DNA from: Nitrobacteraceae bacterium AZCC 2146
Lineage (GTDB): Bacteria > Pseudomonadota > Alphaproteobacteria > Rhizobiales > Xanthobacteraceae
DNA length: 64,000 bases
Assembly (NCBI GenBank): GCA_036924855.1
Contig: JBAGRP010000001.1
Span: 4,030,001-4,094,000 of the forward strand
Direction of reading: 5' to 3'
Both the position numbers and the translations under genes were made by a program. Below, in pieces: positions 43,497 through 52,640 of the stretch; position 1 is the first letter of the stretch; each line of letters begins with the position of its first letter. The notes beneath the pieces are model-generated. The model was not told where the DNA came from and did not search any database. It worked only from the letters and a program-made list of their open reading frames with translations.

Positions 43497-43545
43497 AACA
43501 AAATTTAATGGTCTCGGTGGATTGCGGACCTACATAATAATTGTG
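43497..43545 (+). repeat. Leader motif, copy 3 of 3 (divergent)
   Basis: TTTAATGGTCTCGGTGGATT followed by gcggacctacat resembles the leader blocks at 4435 and 4918. No intact gene of the 4515 family follows here. Confidence 0.4.
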
Positions 43546-43577
43546 TCGGCCTCCCGTTCCGGCATTTCTAAACTTCG

Positions 43578-43616
43578 GCCCCAGTTCGTCTTGGCTGCTG
43601 GGGCCGTTCTTTTGCG
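43578..43616 (+). terminator. Rho-independent terminator
   Basis: GGCCCCAG and CTGGGGCC form an 8-bp stem followed by GTTCTTTT on the plus strand. It lies downstream of the leader motif, possibly ending a short transcript begun there. Confidence 0.55.
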
Positions 43617-43798
43617 TCAGGCGCCTGACCGATCAAGTTCGTCAAGCCCAGCCTCGCAAATGACCGGAACATCGTCCTGCAGTTCGACAAGGCCTCGATC
43701 GATTAGCTCGCGGACATGTTCGGGGTCCAGCGGCGTCAGCTTCAGCGGCCCGCTTTGATGTCTCGGAGTGTCCAGCGCAGGTCAATGAGGTCGGACAT
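43617..43798 (-). pseudogene. Frameshifted paralogue of 53106-53288
   Basis: MSDLIDLRWTLRDIKAG is followed by a premature stop caused by one missing base. The next frame continues LKLTPLDPEHVRELIDRGLV and ELQDDVPVICEAGLDELDRS GA. The intact version is at 53106-53288. The length of 182 nt is one base short. Confidence 0.8.
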
Positions 43799-43858
43799 GG
43801 TATTAGATCCTGGACGTTAAACGACTAGAGATGAAATCACGAACGATCGCATGCAGGC

Positions 43859-44218
43859 TCAGCGACGTAGTCGATGCCAAATGAACAATGACGATCGAAT
43901 CATATTAGCCGCAAACCCCAGCGGTGCACCGACCAACATTCCAAGCACGCCGTAGCCAATCACGGCAACGATCGCGCCCAGCATGGTAGCGCTCGTCAGC
44001 CATCCGTAACTGGCGCCGACCGCGCCAAGGGTCATGGCAGTAACGAACAGATTTCGATCGTTGCGATCTTCGATTCTGTGTCTCTGTGCTTCTTTTGCGC
44101 TCTTCTTATAGGGGCCCGAAGGCTCTCTCGACCCGCACCGCGGGCAGGAAACCGCGCTGAATGACACCGGATTTCCGCAATCGTGGCAATCGATTGTCTC
44201 AGCGGGCTTCATCGCCAT
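43859..44218 (-). CDS. Zinc-ribbon membrane protein
   Basis: The start at 44218 (MAMKPAETIDCHDCGNPVSF) has AAGGA just upstream, giving 119 aa. A two-CxxC zinc ribbon (CHDCG ... CPRCGS) is followed by two transmembrane helices (LFVTAMTLGAVGASYGWLTS; MLGAIVAVIGYGVLGMLVGA). It is next to another zinc-ribbon/TM2 protein on the same strand. Function unknown. Confidence 0.65.
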   Translation of the reverse strand: MAMKPAETIDCHDCGNPVSFSAVSCPRCGSREPSGPYKKSAKEAQRHRIEDRNDRNLFVTAMTLGAVGASYGWLTSATMLGAIVAVIGYGVLGMLVGAPLGFAANMIRSSLFIWHRLRR

Positions 44219-44257
44219 CGTATCCTTGATCGGGCGCATACGTCTATCCAGCGTCGG

Positions 44258-44638
44258 TCAGCCGTATTTCATCTCAAAGTCTGCATCGCTCATTGTCAGG
44301 TAGATTATCCCTTCGATGAGGCCGATGACCGCTGGCACGAACGTCCAGCAAAACAGCAGGTAGAGAACGCCCTGCCAGATCTGTCCAAGGTAAAATTTGT
44401 GGATTCCGACGCCGCCGAGCAGAATCGCGAATATGGCAGCTGCGACTCGGCTTCGGCCGCTTGCAGTCGTCGCCCCGAAAGCGCCCGGCGGGCTCATCTG
44501 CCGCACGCCGCACCGTGGGCAAATTTCGGCGCGCGCGCTGATAATAGATCCGCAATCTGTGCAGTATTTTTGATTTTCGCCACGCGTGACAGGGCTAGAC
44601 AATTTCCATTCCCTCGGGCCTGCGGCATCCAAGCGCAA
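44258..44638 (-). CDS. TM2-domain protein with zinc ribbon
   Basis: The protein reads NQKYCTDCGSIISARAEICP RCG (zinc ribbon), then the TM2 domain AAAIFAILLGGVGIHKFYLG, QIWQGVLYLLFCWTFVPAVI and GLIEGIIYLTMSDADF. The start is unclear: only TTG codons are available (44638 or nearer), because the ATG ahead is out of frame. The 5' end may therefore be damaged. Membrane protein of unknown role. Confidence 0.75.
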   Translation of the reverse strand: MRLDAAGPREWKLSSPVTRGENQKYCTDCGSIISARAEICPRCGVRQMSPPGAFGATTASGRSRVAAAIFAILLGGVGIHKFYLGQIWQGVLYLLFCWTFVPAVIGLIEGIIYLTMSDADFEMKYG

Positions 44639-44671
44639 CTCGATCGGGCGCGCAAGCGATAAGGCCGCGCG

Positions 44672-44902
44672 TCATTTCCCCTTCGCCTTCGCCTTCGGCT
44701 TCGCTTTCGTGTCCGGTGGCCCCGCAGCCTCCCTTGCGAGCCGCTCGGCCTTGAGACGCTCGCGGTTCTTAGAAAAGGCCTTCTGTGCGATCTCTTGCTC
44801 AGTAATTGCCTTTTCCGCATCGACTTGGCGGAAGGCCTTACGCGCTTCGCGCTCGGCTTTGCTGATCGGATTATGTTCAACTTCGCCCGGTCTCTTCGTC
44901 AT
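44672..44902 (-). CDS. Small Lys/Glu-rich protein
   Basis: A 76-aa protein, MTKRPGEVEHNPISKAEREA, RKAFRQVDAEKAITEQEIAQ KAF, and a Lys/Pro/Ala tail. Strongly helical and charged with no hydrophobic core. Its ATG overlaps the TGA of a possible upstream frame (ATGA). Similar proteins occur in Bradyrhizobium. Confidence 0.6.
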   Translation of the reverse strand: MTKRPGEVEHNPISKAEREARKAFRQVDAEKAITEQEIAQKAFSKNRERLKAERLAREAAGPPDTKAKPKAKAKGK

Positions 44903-44985
44903 TTCTTCGCCTTCAGCCCCAGTTCAACCAGCCGGCGGATGGCCTCGGGGCGGTTTGGCAGCACTGGCACCGGCGGCACGCCTTG

Positions 44986-45150
44986 ATGCTCGCAGGCCAG
45001 CTTCCGGACGGCCGCGACGACGCCCTGGCCGTTCTGGAGTGTGTGAAAGAGTTGGTCACGGCTTTCCTGCAGACGGACGCGCCGGAGCCTGCCAAGGCGA
45101 CGTCAACGATTGTAACGCTTGTCCGAGATTGCCAAGACTTATCGGCCTGA
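44986..45150 (+). CDS. Possible 54-aa protein before a terminator
   Basis: MLAGQLPDGRDDALAVLECV, KELVTAFLQTDAPEPAKATS, TIVTLVRDCQDLSA is a plausible small acidic helical protein ending 8 bp before a strong terminator. On the other strand, an open frame without an ATG (VRLQESRDQLFHTLQNGQGV ... VELGLKAKK) ends by overlapping the start of the gene at 44902. Only one of the two is likely real; the terminator favours this one. Confidence 0.4.
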   Translation: MLAGQLPDGRDDALAVLECVKELVTAFLQTDAPEPAKATSTIVTLVRDCQDLSA

Positions 45151-45157
45151 AGAAAAA

Positions 45158-45190
45158 GCAGCCCGCCGGCTCACGCCGGCGGGTCTTTTT
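45158..45190 (+). terminator. Rho-independent terminator
   Basis: CCCGCCGG-CTCAC-GCCGGCGGG followed by TCTTTTTTTG, a textbook plus-strand terminator. Confidence 0.85.
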
Positions 45191-45355
45191 TTGCACGGTA
45201 CTGCAACCAACCGGGCTCACGAATGTTGCGGATTCGCTGGGTGGGCCATCAATAGGAGCGCATCCATGTGAGAGTACAGCTTGCACGCGGTCGCTACCCG
45301 TCCCGCGGACGTGGCGGATATGTTGGTGTCGACCAAATAAACAGGGAGTTCGGAC

Positions 45356-45559
45356 GTGGCGACAGGTACTGTGAAATGATTCAACCCGGCCAAGGGCTTT
45401 GGCTTCATTCAAGCGGACAACGGCGGCAAGGACGTCTTCGTGCACATCTCGGCTGTGGAGCGGGCCGGGTTAAGCAGCCTCAACGAGGGTGCGAAGGTTA
45501 GCTATGAGGAAACCGAAAATCGCGGCAAAACGTCCGCGGAAAACCTAAGGGTCGGCTAG
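45356..45559 (+). pseudogene. cspA: Cold-shock protein gene with TGA at the conserved Trp
   Basis: The frame from the GTG at 45356 reads MATGTVK[18 protein letters not shown], then [20 protein letters not shown] and the rest of a 67-residue CspA-type protein. In the family, codon 8 is the Trp of VKWFN; here TGG has become TGA (45377-45379). The RNA-binding motifs KGFGFI and VFVHIS are intact and everything after the stop stays in frame. So either it is a very young pseudogene or the TGA is read through; a sequencing error is a third option. Cold-shock proteins bind single-stranded RNA/DNA. Confidence 0.85.
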
Positions 45560-45627
45560 ACACCCGCATTGCGCACGGCGTCTGTCTCGCCGGCCGACGG
45601 CAGGTTCAATCAGGAACGTAAATAGCT

Positions 45628-45663
45628 GCTTCACCGCTCGTTCCCGAGGGGCGGGCTTTTTGC
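45628..45663 (+). terminator. Possible terminator after the cold-shock gene
   Basis: An imperfect stem (ccgCTCG...CGAGgggcgg) is followed by GCTTTTTGC, about 70 bp after the csp stop. The stem has a bulge, so support is moderate. Confidence 0.4.
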
Positions 45664-45856
45664 TGGCATCCGGACGAGGAGAGGTGAGTCGGCACAGCCG
45701 AGACTAGCTGAACGCGAGAACGAGCCAACCTGAGCACAACAGCACAAGGGAGGTCACGATTAGCGCGAGGAATCCGTCGGACGCGAAGTCATGATCACGC
45801 ATGGTACACCTCCTGCCGCTGGCCAGAGGCTGGTCCGAATTTATTAAAGAGTCGTA

Positions 45857-47383
45857 CGTGAAGAATCCCTCGGCTCTCGGATTTAGGCGTATTTGATCGG
45901 GCCGATGACGCGGCAGAGCATCTGCATCAGGACCCGCAAAAGTTGTTCGAACCAGCGCAGCAGCAGGTGGAAGTTGAAGCCGGCGGCGGCAAGGACGGGG
46001 TTGATTCGGTCGCCGGCGCGGCCCTTGAGGTGGTTGCGGCCCATGCGGTGTTCGGCCTTGAGGTGACCGATCACCGGCTCGACCGCGGCGCGGCGCTTCA
46101 TCTCGCGGCGGATGGTCTTGGTGACGCGGCGGACCTGGCCGGAGATCCAGACCCTGAAGCGGTTCGGATAGCTGTGGCCGCGATAGCCTTTGTCGACATG
46201 GATGCGCTGGACGTCGACGCCGGTCAGCTTCTGCAGATCGGCGATGACCGGCCCCAGCGTGTGGCCGTCATACGGATTGCCGTGCAGCGCCTTGGCGTGC
46301 AGCACGAACTGGCCGCCTTTGGGCGCGGTGACCGGGGTGACCACGGAGACCTTGCAGCCGAACTCATAGGGTGCGCGCGCCTTGCCCTTGCCGATGCATT
46401 CGACTTCCGGGGCGTGCAGCGAATAGACCTTTGGGCCGCGCTGACGGTGATCCTGCTGCCGCACGCGGCTGGCGAGATCGAGCAGCGGCGCGAAGCGATC
46501 CTCCAGCACGGCGTTGCCTTCGACCTTGCGGCGGATGTCGCGAATGATGCGGCCGAGCCGGGTGCGCAGGAATTTGAGCGCGCGGCGGGCGCGCTTGAAC
46601 TGATGGGCATGGGTGTAACGCCCGACCATGATCGCCGCGCGCTTGGCGAGGCGCCGATAGCTCTGACGCAGGCTGACGCCCTCGCGTTTGGCAAGATCGA
46701 CCAGCTTCTCGATCGCACGATGGTTGAGCCGGGCGTCGGCGGGATGCGCAACCGCCTTCTCCTGCACGGTGGTGTCGACGACCACCCGTTCCAGATCCCT
46801 GGTTTGCAGCGCGCCGCTGCGGTGCGCCACCGCAAGGCTCTCTTGCAGCAGCGCCGTAAGTTGCTCCTCGCCCAGCCGCTGGCGCCAGCGCGTCAGCGAG
46901 GAGCGGTCGAATGGCAGATCGTGCCGGAACACGGCCTCGCCGCAGAAGAACTGGAAATACGGGTTCTCCACCCAGCGCGCGCACAGCACCTCGTCGGACA
47001 GGTTGTGCATGTGCTTGAGGATCAAAAGCCCGGCGATCAACCGCGTCGGCAACGGCGGCTGGCCCGGCCCGGACCGGCACACCCCGCCAAAGCGCGTGCC
47101 GACAAACTCCCAATCGACCTCCGCGGCCAGCCGCACCAGCGGGTGCCCGAGGTCGATGATCACATCCAGCGCCGGCCGGAACAGATCCACCTGACGATCG
47201 TCGCGCGGCTTGCTCATCGATCCCTCCCGACAGCCGAACACTGCCCGAAGGAATCACGAAACGCTCAGATTGAGAATCCCAAAACGCAGGAAAACCGCGG
47301 CACGACCGCCGCTTTCTTGCAAAATTGAATACTTGGTCAAAGCAGGTCAGGCCCGATTATCAACCGCTTCTGCATTCTTCACG
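45857..47383 (-). mobile_element. IS5-family element
   Basis: CGTGAAGAAT at 45857-45866 and its complement at 47374-47383 form 10-bp inverted repeats around one transposase gene. The flanks do not show a clean duplication, so the ends are approximate. Confidence 0.75.
45883..47217 (-). CDS. IS5-family transposase
   Basis: ATG at 47217 behind GGGAGGG, 444 aa. It has the N-terminal DUF772-type domain (PTRLIAGLLILKHMHNLSDE) and a DDE_Tnp_1 core: VVVDTTVQEK (D), IHVDKGYRGHSY (D), AAVEPVIGHLKAEHRMGRN (E of YREK-like E-x6-H). Full length. Confidence 0.9.
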   Translation of the reverse strand: MSKPRDDRQVDLFRPALDVIIDLGHPLVRLAAEVDWEFVGTRFGGVCRSGPGQPPLPTRLIAGLLILKHMHNLSDEVLCARWVENPYFQFFCGEAVFRHDLPFDRSSLTRWRQRLGEEQLTALLQESLAVAHRSGALQTRDLERVVVDTTVQEKAVAHPADARLNHRAIEKLVDLAKREGVSLRQSYRRLAKRAAIMVGRYTHAHQFKRARRALKFLRTRLGRIIRDIRRKVEGNAVLEDRFAPLLDLASRVRQQDHRQRGPKVYSLHAPEVECIGKGKARAPYEFGCKVSVVTPVTAPKGGQFVLHAKALHGNPYDGHTLGPVIADLQKLTGVDVQRIHVDKGYRGHSYPNRFRVWISGQVRRVTKTIRREMKRRAAVEPVIGHLKAEHRMGRNHLKGRAGDRINPVLAAAGFNFHLLLRWFEQLLRVLMQMLCRVIGPIKYA

Positions 47384-47574
47384 GGCGACTAAAGATTTCG
47401 GAATCGGCCCCTTGTCCGAAGGAAATGCCAAAGCAGCAGCAATCTTATTTGTGGGTAGGTTTGTCGATACATCTCGTCAAATTTAATATCACAAACAATA
47501 TCAACAGGTTATTGAATGTGCGGGCGGTTGCAGCGTCACCGTGACCGGGACGGTGGCTGCCGAGAAATCGACGG

Positions 47575-48270
47575 CTACATCACAGAAGTGGTCCAGACCG
47601 GTTGTTCGGTTCCTGTATTTGCGCGAGGTGCGGTTTTCGCTCCAGCGGGCATCGGCACACGCGCCGGGCGCGCGATGCGGTACTCTAAAGTGGCTCGGAT
47701 CTGCGGTTCAACAAACTGGATCGCAAAACCATTTGCTATGTGCCGGACGACACGGCCGACGCAGGCGCCCAACGCAAGCGGCGCTCCGATGTTCGGCTGC
47801 ACTTCCGCCGATACAGCAGCTCCAGATACTGAAAGGTCCACAACGAAGCAGCCGTGGACGCTGCCATCGCCAAATGTTAGTGCCGAATGCGGGTTTGCCG
47901 GGATTATGCGCGCTTGCTTACGGACGTCCAAGATGCTGGAATCTTTCTCCTTCTTCTCCAGCCAGGACAGCTTGTCGGCCATTTTCCGACGCAGCGAGCG
48001 CGTCATCGACAGTTCGAGCAGGAATTCACCTGCTACAGCGTCACTTACCCGTCCCTCAAGGCTGCCGAAATCGCCGAAATAGATTGCGATACGATCCCCG
48101 ATCTTGCCGATCACGGGGGCGGCAACGATCATTCGGAATGGGGATACCCTGCTGGTACGGCAAGCGAACGTGCGCGGCTTCCCGTTCACATCGAGCCAGT
48201 TCGCTAGTTCATACTGGCCGCTCAAGACGATGTTGACGGCGCGTTGCTTCAAGAATTCGTTCACAGACAC
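47575..48270 (-). CDS. PilZ-domain protein
   Basis: A GTG start at 48270 (VSVNEFLKQRAVNIVLSGQY) with GAGG upstream is chosen over an ATG at 48300; 231 aa. Two beta-rich halves resemble PilZ folds: RTFACRTSRVSPFRMIVAAP and DGSVHGCFVVDLSVSGAAVS, the latter with the D/NxSxxG pattern. It probably binds cyclic-di-GMP. It lies a few kb from a second PilZ gene and a GGDEF-EAL gene. Confidence 0.75.
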   Translation of the reverse strand: MSVNEFLKQRAVNIVLSGQYELANWLDVNGKPRTFACRTSRVSPFRMIVAAPVIGKIGDRIAIYFGDFGSLEGRVSDAVAGEFLLELSMTRSLRRKMADKLSWLEKKEKDSSILDVRKQARIIPANPHSALTFGDGSVHGCFVVDLSVSGAAVSAEVQPNIGAPLALGACVGRVVRHIANGFAIQFVEPQIRATLEYRIARPARVPMPAGAKTAPRANTGTEQPVWTTSVM

Positions 48271-48410
48271 GGGCTTATCCTCGCGGCAAAGAACCATAAT
48301 GCCAAAATTGTAGAATCGGCACAGGGTACGTGAGAAGGCCTTCGCAACGGTTAGCGAGAACTTGCGCAAACTCCTATAAATTGGATGAATTTCCCGGTTC
48401 TGAACGACGC

Positions 48411-48924
48411 CTAATTCGGCCGGCAGAGCGGCACGCCGGGCTGTTTCAGGATGCGCGCGATCGGCAGTCCGCGCCAGAACAACCGCCATTCGTCGTCGGA
48501 GACCTCACCGTCTCCGAAGGTGATTTTGCGCCGGATGAGATATTCGTCGTCGTGGCTCGTCCTCAAATCCCGGCAGCGGCCACTGTGGTGGCGTGCGGTC
48601 GCCGCGATCGAGGCGGGCGTATTTTTCGGCTGTCCAGGCCTCGCGATGCCGGGCATCCCTGAAGTCGGCCGGCGATCGTCTCGACAGCAGGATCTGCCAA
48701 GCCGCTTCGAAGCCGGCGCGGGCCTCGTCGAAGGTCTCGGCGATGCCGCTGAAGTGGTCGTCCGGCCCATCCGCATCGCAATGAAAGCCACAGTGCCATT
48801 GCCATTCCGGAACGTCGTGCGGGATGCCGCCACGCTTCGAGATCCCGCCGACGTGGACGCGGTCGTAGAAGATGCCCCACGATTCCCGCTTAGGGTCCAG
48901 CAGGCGGCGGCTCAGCTCGGGCAT
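48411..48924 (-). pseudogene. Conserved hypothetical protein, 3' end frame-broken
   Basis: The frame from 48924 reads RESWGIFYDRVHVGGISKRG, EWQWHCGFHCDADGPDDHFS, and FDEARAGFEAAWQILLSRRS, a family I recall from Bradyrhizobium. It then runs out as FEDEPRRRISHPAQNHLRRR at 48505. A second frame opposite the end (DEYLIRRKITFGDGEVSDDE, WRLFWRGLPIARILKQPGVP) looks like real protein to 48411. Either one gene has a frameshift near 48560, or two gene pieces are fused. Confidence 0.5.
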
Positions 48925-49355
48925 GCGAGAGTTTAGCGCGATCGGGCCGGGATGCCAGCCCTGCGAATCCCGCCCGCAATTTGGACTAGACGCTTTTCAA
49001 GGCACCATCTTATTCTGGGAGGAGCGAGGGGGGCCGGAATGGGCAAGGTCAAGTGCCAGGGCGCAAACCGTTGATCCGAAATGCGCCGTGCGCGTCGCAC
49101 AGATCGCGAAGAGGCTCAGCAAGGAATTCGATATCGAGGTTTGACACCGCGGCGCGTTGGCGTGGTCGGAACGGTTGGCGGCCTAGAAAAGGACGGGTTG
49201 GTTCGTCATCCTGCACCAAAGCGCAGCTCAGGCGAGTAGGCAAACCGTCCTAGACTTGGCGTGCTCGCGGATCACTTCTTCTTGGGCGGCGGCCATCGGC
49301 GGTAACTTGGATGTCGGCGCCCACTATGCTGACGTATGGGTCGGTGCTCATGCTC
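48925..49355. other. Gene-poor region
   Basis: No convincing gene. A plus-strand tail reading PKCAVRVAQIAKRLSKEFDI, ending at 49144, could belong to a frameshifted 34-residue peptide that starts MGKVKCQG at 49039; too little to call. Confidence 0.3.
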
Positions 49356-49539
49356 TCAGGCCTTCTTCTCGCGGTGGACGTCCTTGAACTTTTTGGGGTT
49401 TTCTTCACCGCCATGAGCTCGCCGGAACTCTTGTCCCGCTTAGTCCAAGCCTCGGCGTGGCCCATCTTACTCTTGGCCTGAGCCCGCTTTCCAGCGCGCC
49501 CTTACGAGCCTTGTCGCCCACCGGCTTATTGACTGCCAT
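49356..49539 (-). pseudogene. Small hydrophilic protein with two frameshifts
   Basis: The ATG at 49539 follows GGGAGGTT. MAVNKPVGDKARKGAL is followed by a shift to KRAQAKSKMGHAEAWTKRDK SSGELMAVKKTP and a second shift to KKFKDVHREKKA before a stop at 49356. The restored protein resembles the intact one at 36610-36792. Two independent indels in 184 nt mark it as decayed. Confidence 0.7.
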
Positions 49540-49699
49540 TTGAACCTCCCTCCGGCAGCCACGGTACTGCTGCTATCGGGAACTAAATTCCCGAAGCTTT
49601 GTTCCGCTGCGCCCAAACGTTGTCGCCGGTTTATCGGCTGATATCGAGTGCAAGACCCAATCGAGACCGCACTCGGCGGCGTAAGTGCATGCACCCTTC

Positions 49700-50026
49700 C
49701 TATTGCACTAGGTCTTCTTTGCTTAGTTGAGGAGGTCGCATTTTTTTCTTCCTTCCAGGCAGAAGGAAATTGACCCCCATCTGATCACCGTTAACCCAGG
49801 CGAGCTCGCAGCGTCGATAGGCAAGGCCCGTTGTTGAAAGCAACAGGAAGAACTCCGTGAGGTTAAGTCCCTCTACCGATTTTATTATGGTCAGCTTGGC
49901 ACCTGATTCGGATGCTTCTGTCATGATGCAGGCCCGACGCCAGGTGCCGTCTATCGCCATGATGTGAGCGTCGAATCCACGCTCGAAAACGACACTATCG
50001 TCTTTACGTCGTTCTGCGGTGGCCAT
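49700..50026 (-). CDS. PilZ-domain protein
   Basis: A 108-aa protein: TAERRKDDSVVFERGFDAHI with the basic RRxxx(R) region replaced by ERRKDDS, MAIDGTWRRACIMTEASESG with the D/ExSxxG turn, and FFLLLSTTGLAYRRCELAWV NGDQMGVNFL. It fits single-domain PilZ proteins of rhizobia. c-di-GMP binding is likely but the first arginine motif is weak. Confidence 0.75.
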   Translation of the reverse strand: MATAERRKDDSVVFERGFDAHIMAIDGTWRRACIMTEASESGAKLTIIKSVEGLNLTEFFLLLSTTGLAYRRCELAWVNGDQMGVNFLLPGRKKKMRPPQLSKEDLVQ

Positions 50027-50602
50027 GTGAATCCCGGCAATTGAGCTGGCTGCTTGCTAATGCCAGCCAGCTAAGAAGCCGTAAAACTCTCTCCTAAAAT
50101 GGGAAAAAGTGGCAATCTCAACCCGTGAGAATACTTATCCGGGAGCCGGTCCAAATTACGAACCAGCGGAACTTATCCCACGCGCGTCTCGCAGGTGCGA
50201 GAAGTTTCCTTGGACACGTTTGCGTAGCCTCATCGGATTCGCATCGGAATATTACGAACGTCCAACCGACCTCAGCCCCGCATAAACAGGGCATTCCGAA
50301 TTCGGATTGGAAGTCGCACGTCGGCGAGAGCCGCGTGATCCGGAAGTCCTGGTGACGGGTCCATCAATGTTCTTTCCCTCAATCAAAAGTAAAATAACGC
50401 GACCTTAACAAGTCGCGATGATTGGTTGAACTGCGGAGAGTTTTAAGCCTCCCGAGAACGATGGGACGATTCAAAGTCTCGACGAGCAACGCAATTAACG
50501 GGCTTTTAAGCTCACCGATGGATTGGTTTTCCGCTCAACCAACCGTTATTGCAACATCGTCAGACTGCAAGCAAGTTAACCACCAACAAGTCGCGTGTAT
50601 GG
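50027..50602. other. Gene-poor region upstream of the GGDEF-EAL pseudogene
   Basis: No gene found. The stretch is moderately AT-rich around 50370-50410 (caatcaaaagtaaaataacg), where a promoter could lie. Confidence 0.35.
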
Positions 50603-52640
50603 ATGAGCCTGGCAGCTGCACTGATCTATTGGGTTATTATAGCGTTGTGGCTCGCGGTGTTTGCGACAGTATGCGTCGCATTCATCCGTCAATCCTCGAA
50701 CATTTGGAACCATTCGCCTTTTACTGTCGGTGCTGTCGATCGATACTATTCGAAATATCGCCGAAAATATCTATTTTGGTTTGTATTTCGGAGGTCAGTA
50801 CGGACTGTTTCCAGCCTCGATTGTCGGAGTGCTTGGCAATCCAAACTATCTTATCATCCCAAAGGTGCTGAACATCGTTGCAGCTTGCGCCGTGTTGGGT
50901 CTGCTTGCGTTCCGATGGCTTCCTTTGGCAGCGAAAGAACGGGCCGAAGCTGACGCTGACATTCTCTTGAAAGACGTCGCCTTGGGACAGGAGGCTGACG
51001 AGAGCCGTCGACTGTTTGAGACATCCTCGGATTTGATCCTAGTAACGGATCTAAAAGGAATATTTACGCGTGTCAGTCCCAGCTCTTTGGCGACCCTCGG
51101 GTATCGGCCGGATGAGATGATCGGACGAAGTGGCGCGGAGTTCATTTTACCAGAGGATCTCGACGGTGCGCGGAGCGAAATGAAGTTAGGCCGTAGCGGC
51201 CAGCATAAGCGCGATTTTGAGACAAGGTACATTCACAAGAACGGTCGCGTCGTGCCCCTGAACTGGTCTGGAGTGTGGTGTGAGCCCGAGCAAAGGTATT
51301 TCTTTTTCGGCCGAGACATGACTGAACGGAAATCCGCGGAGGAACGACTGCGACGACTGGCCTTCTACGATCAACTGACTGACCTTCCTAATCGGGCGCG
51401 TCTTCGGGAAGATTTCAAAGGGCTATTTAAGGAGCGAGCAGACACTCCTGTCCGACCCATATCCATCGCGATGCTCGATCTTGACGGCTTCAAGGACGTC
51501 AATGATACGCTGGGTCACTCTGTCGGTGATCGACTCTTGCAAGAAGTCGCCCGACGGCTTGAAACCGTTTCGGATGAGATGTGTGTTTATCGGTTGGGAG
51601 GAGATGAATTTGTCGTGGTCCTTAAAGACTGTGGCGATCCTCTTGTGGCGACCGAAGCCGTCGGCTCCATTTTGAAGCACTTGACCAGGCCCTTCAATAT
51701 AGATGGTCATCAGCTGTTTGTTGCCGCTAGCGCCGGCATAGCGACCGGCCCAATACACGGCTCGAACGCTGATGATCTCCTGGCAAACGCGGATCTGGCG
51801 CTTTACGACGCCAAAGCAAGCGGGACCCGGACGTATCGGTTATACAAGCCATCTTTACGCGCGCGAGCAAACGCTCGCCGACAGCTCGATAGCGAGCTTC
51901 GGCGTGCATGCGCAAACCAAGAATTTGTCCTGTACTATCAGCCTCAAGTTCGATCAAGCGACGGTGTTGTGATCGGTGCCGAGGCTCTCCTTCGGTGGAA
52001 CCATCCAGAAAGAGGCATCCTGGCGCCGGGAGTTTTTATTGACGCGCTTGCTGAAAGTGCCGTCGCCATGGAAGCTGGCCGATGGATTGTGGCGGAAGCC
52101 TGCCGCACGGCAGCCTTATGGCGCACGAAAGGCCTGCCCGATATTCGGATGGGCGTGAATCTTTTCCCCGCGCAATTCCGTAACGGCACGCTGCTGCAGG
52201 ATGTCGAACATGCCCTCTCTGAAAGTGGATTGCCGCCTGAAGCGCTTGAGCTTGAGATCACTGAAAACATCGCGCTTGGTCGCGAAGATGGAGCACTGGC
52301 TCCATTGAAAGCGCTCCGAGCGATGGGCATCGGGATTGCGTTCGATGACTTTGGAACGGGATATGCGTCTCTCAGCTATTTGACACGCTATCCGCTTACC
52401 CGAATCAAAATCGATCGAAGCTTCGTCCAGAAGATCAGTATCCAATCCGCTTCGGAGGATACGGCGATCGTACGTTCCATCATCGTAATGGGGCGTAACC
52501 TGGGACTTGAGGTTGTTGCCGAGGGCGTCAAGCGAGCCGGAGCAACTTCGCATCTAGTGTTTTGAAGCCTATCAATGTCGCGTTGCGGATCACTGGGGCA
52601 GGTTTGTCTGGAAACACCCCCGGCATCACCGGCAGGTGCC
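50603..52640 (+). pseudogene. PAS-GGDEF-EAL cyclic-di-GMP protein, frameshifted at both ends
   Basis: The membrane start MSLAAALIYWVIIALWLAVF ATVCVAFIR (50603 on) is cut by a one-base insertion near 50690. The main frame then reads NPRTFGTIRLLLSVLSIDTI with further helices, a PAS domain (LFETSSDLILVTDLKGIFTR), GGDEF (RLGGDEFVVVL) and EAL (GAEALLRWNHPERG; LEITENIA; DDFGTGYASLSYL). After VVAEGV the frame is lost: a one-base change yields SEPEQLRI then TAG, then CFEAYQC in a decayed tail. Catalytic motifs are intact, so a shorter soluble product from the TTG at 50661 might exist, but the gene is damaged. Confidence 0.8.

Noticed and set aside
45356-45559. TGA in the cold-shock gene as a selenocysteine codon
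   Set aside because: The position is Trp in the family, there is no sign of a selenocysteine insertion element, and selenocysteine there has no precedent that I know.
45943-47328. 461-codon plus-strand frame opposite the IS5 transposase
   Set aside because: Shadow of the transposase gene; the minus-strand frame has the DDE motifs and a good ribosome site.
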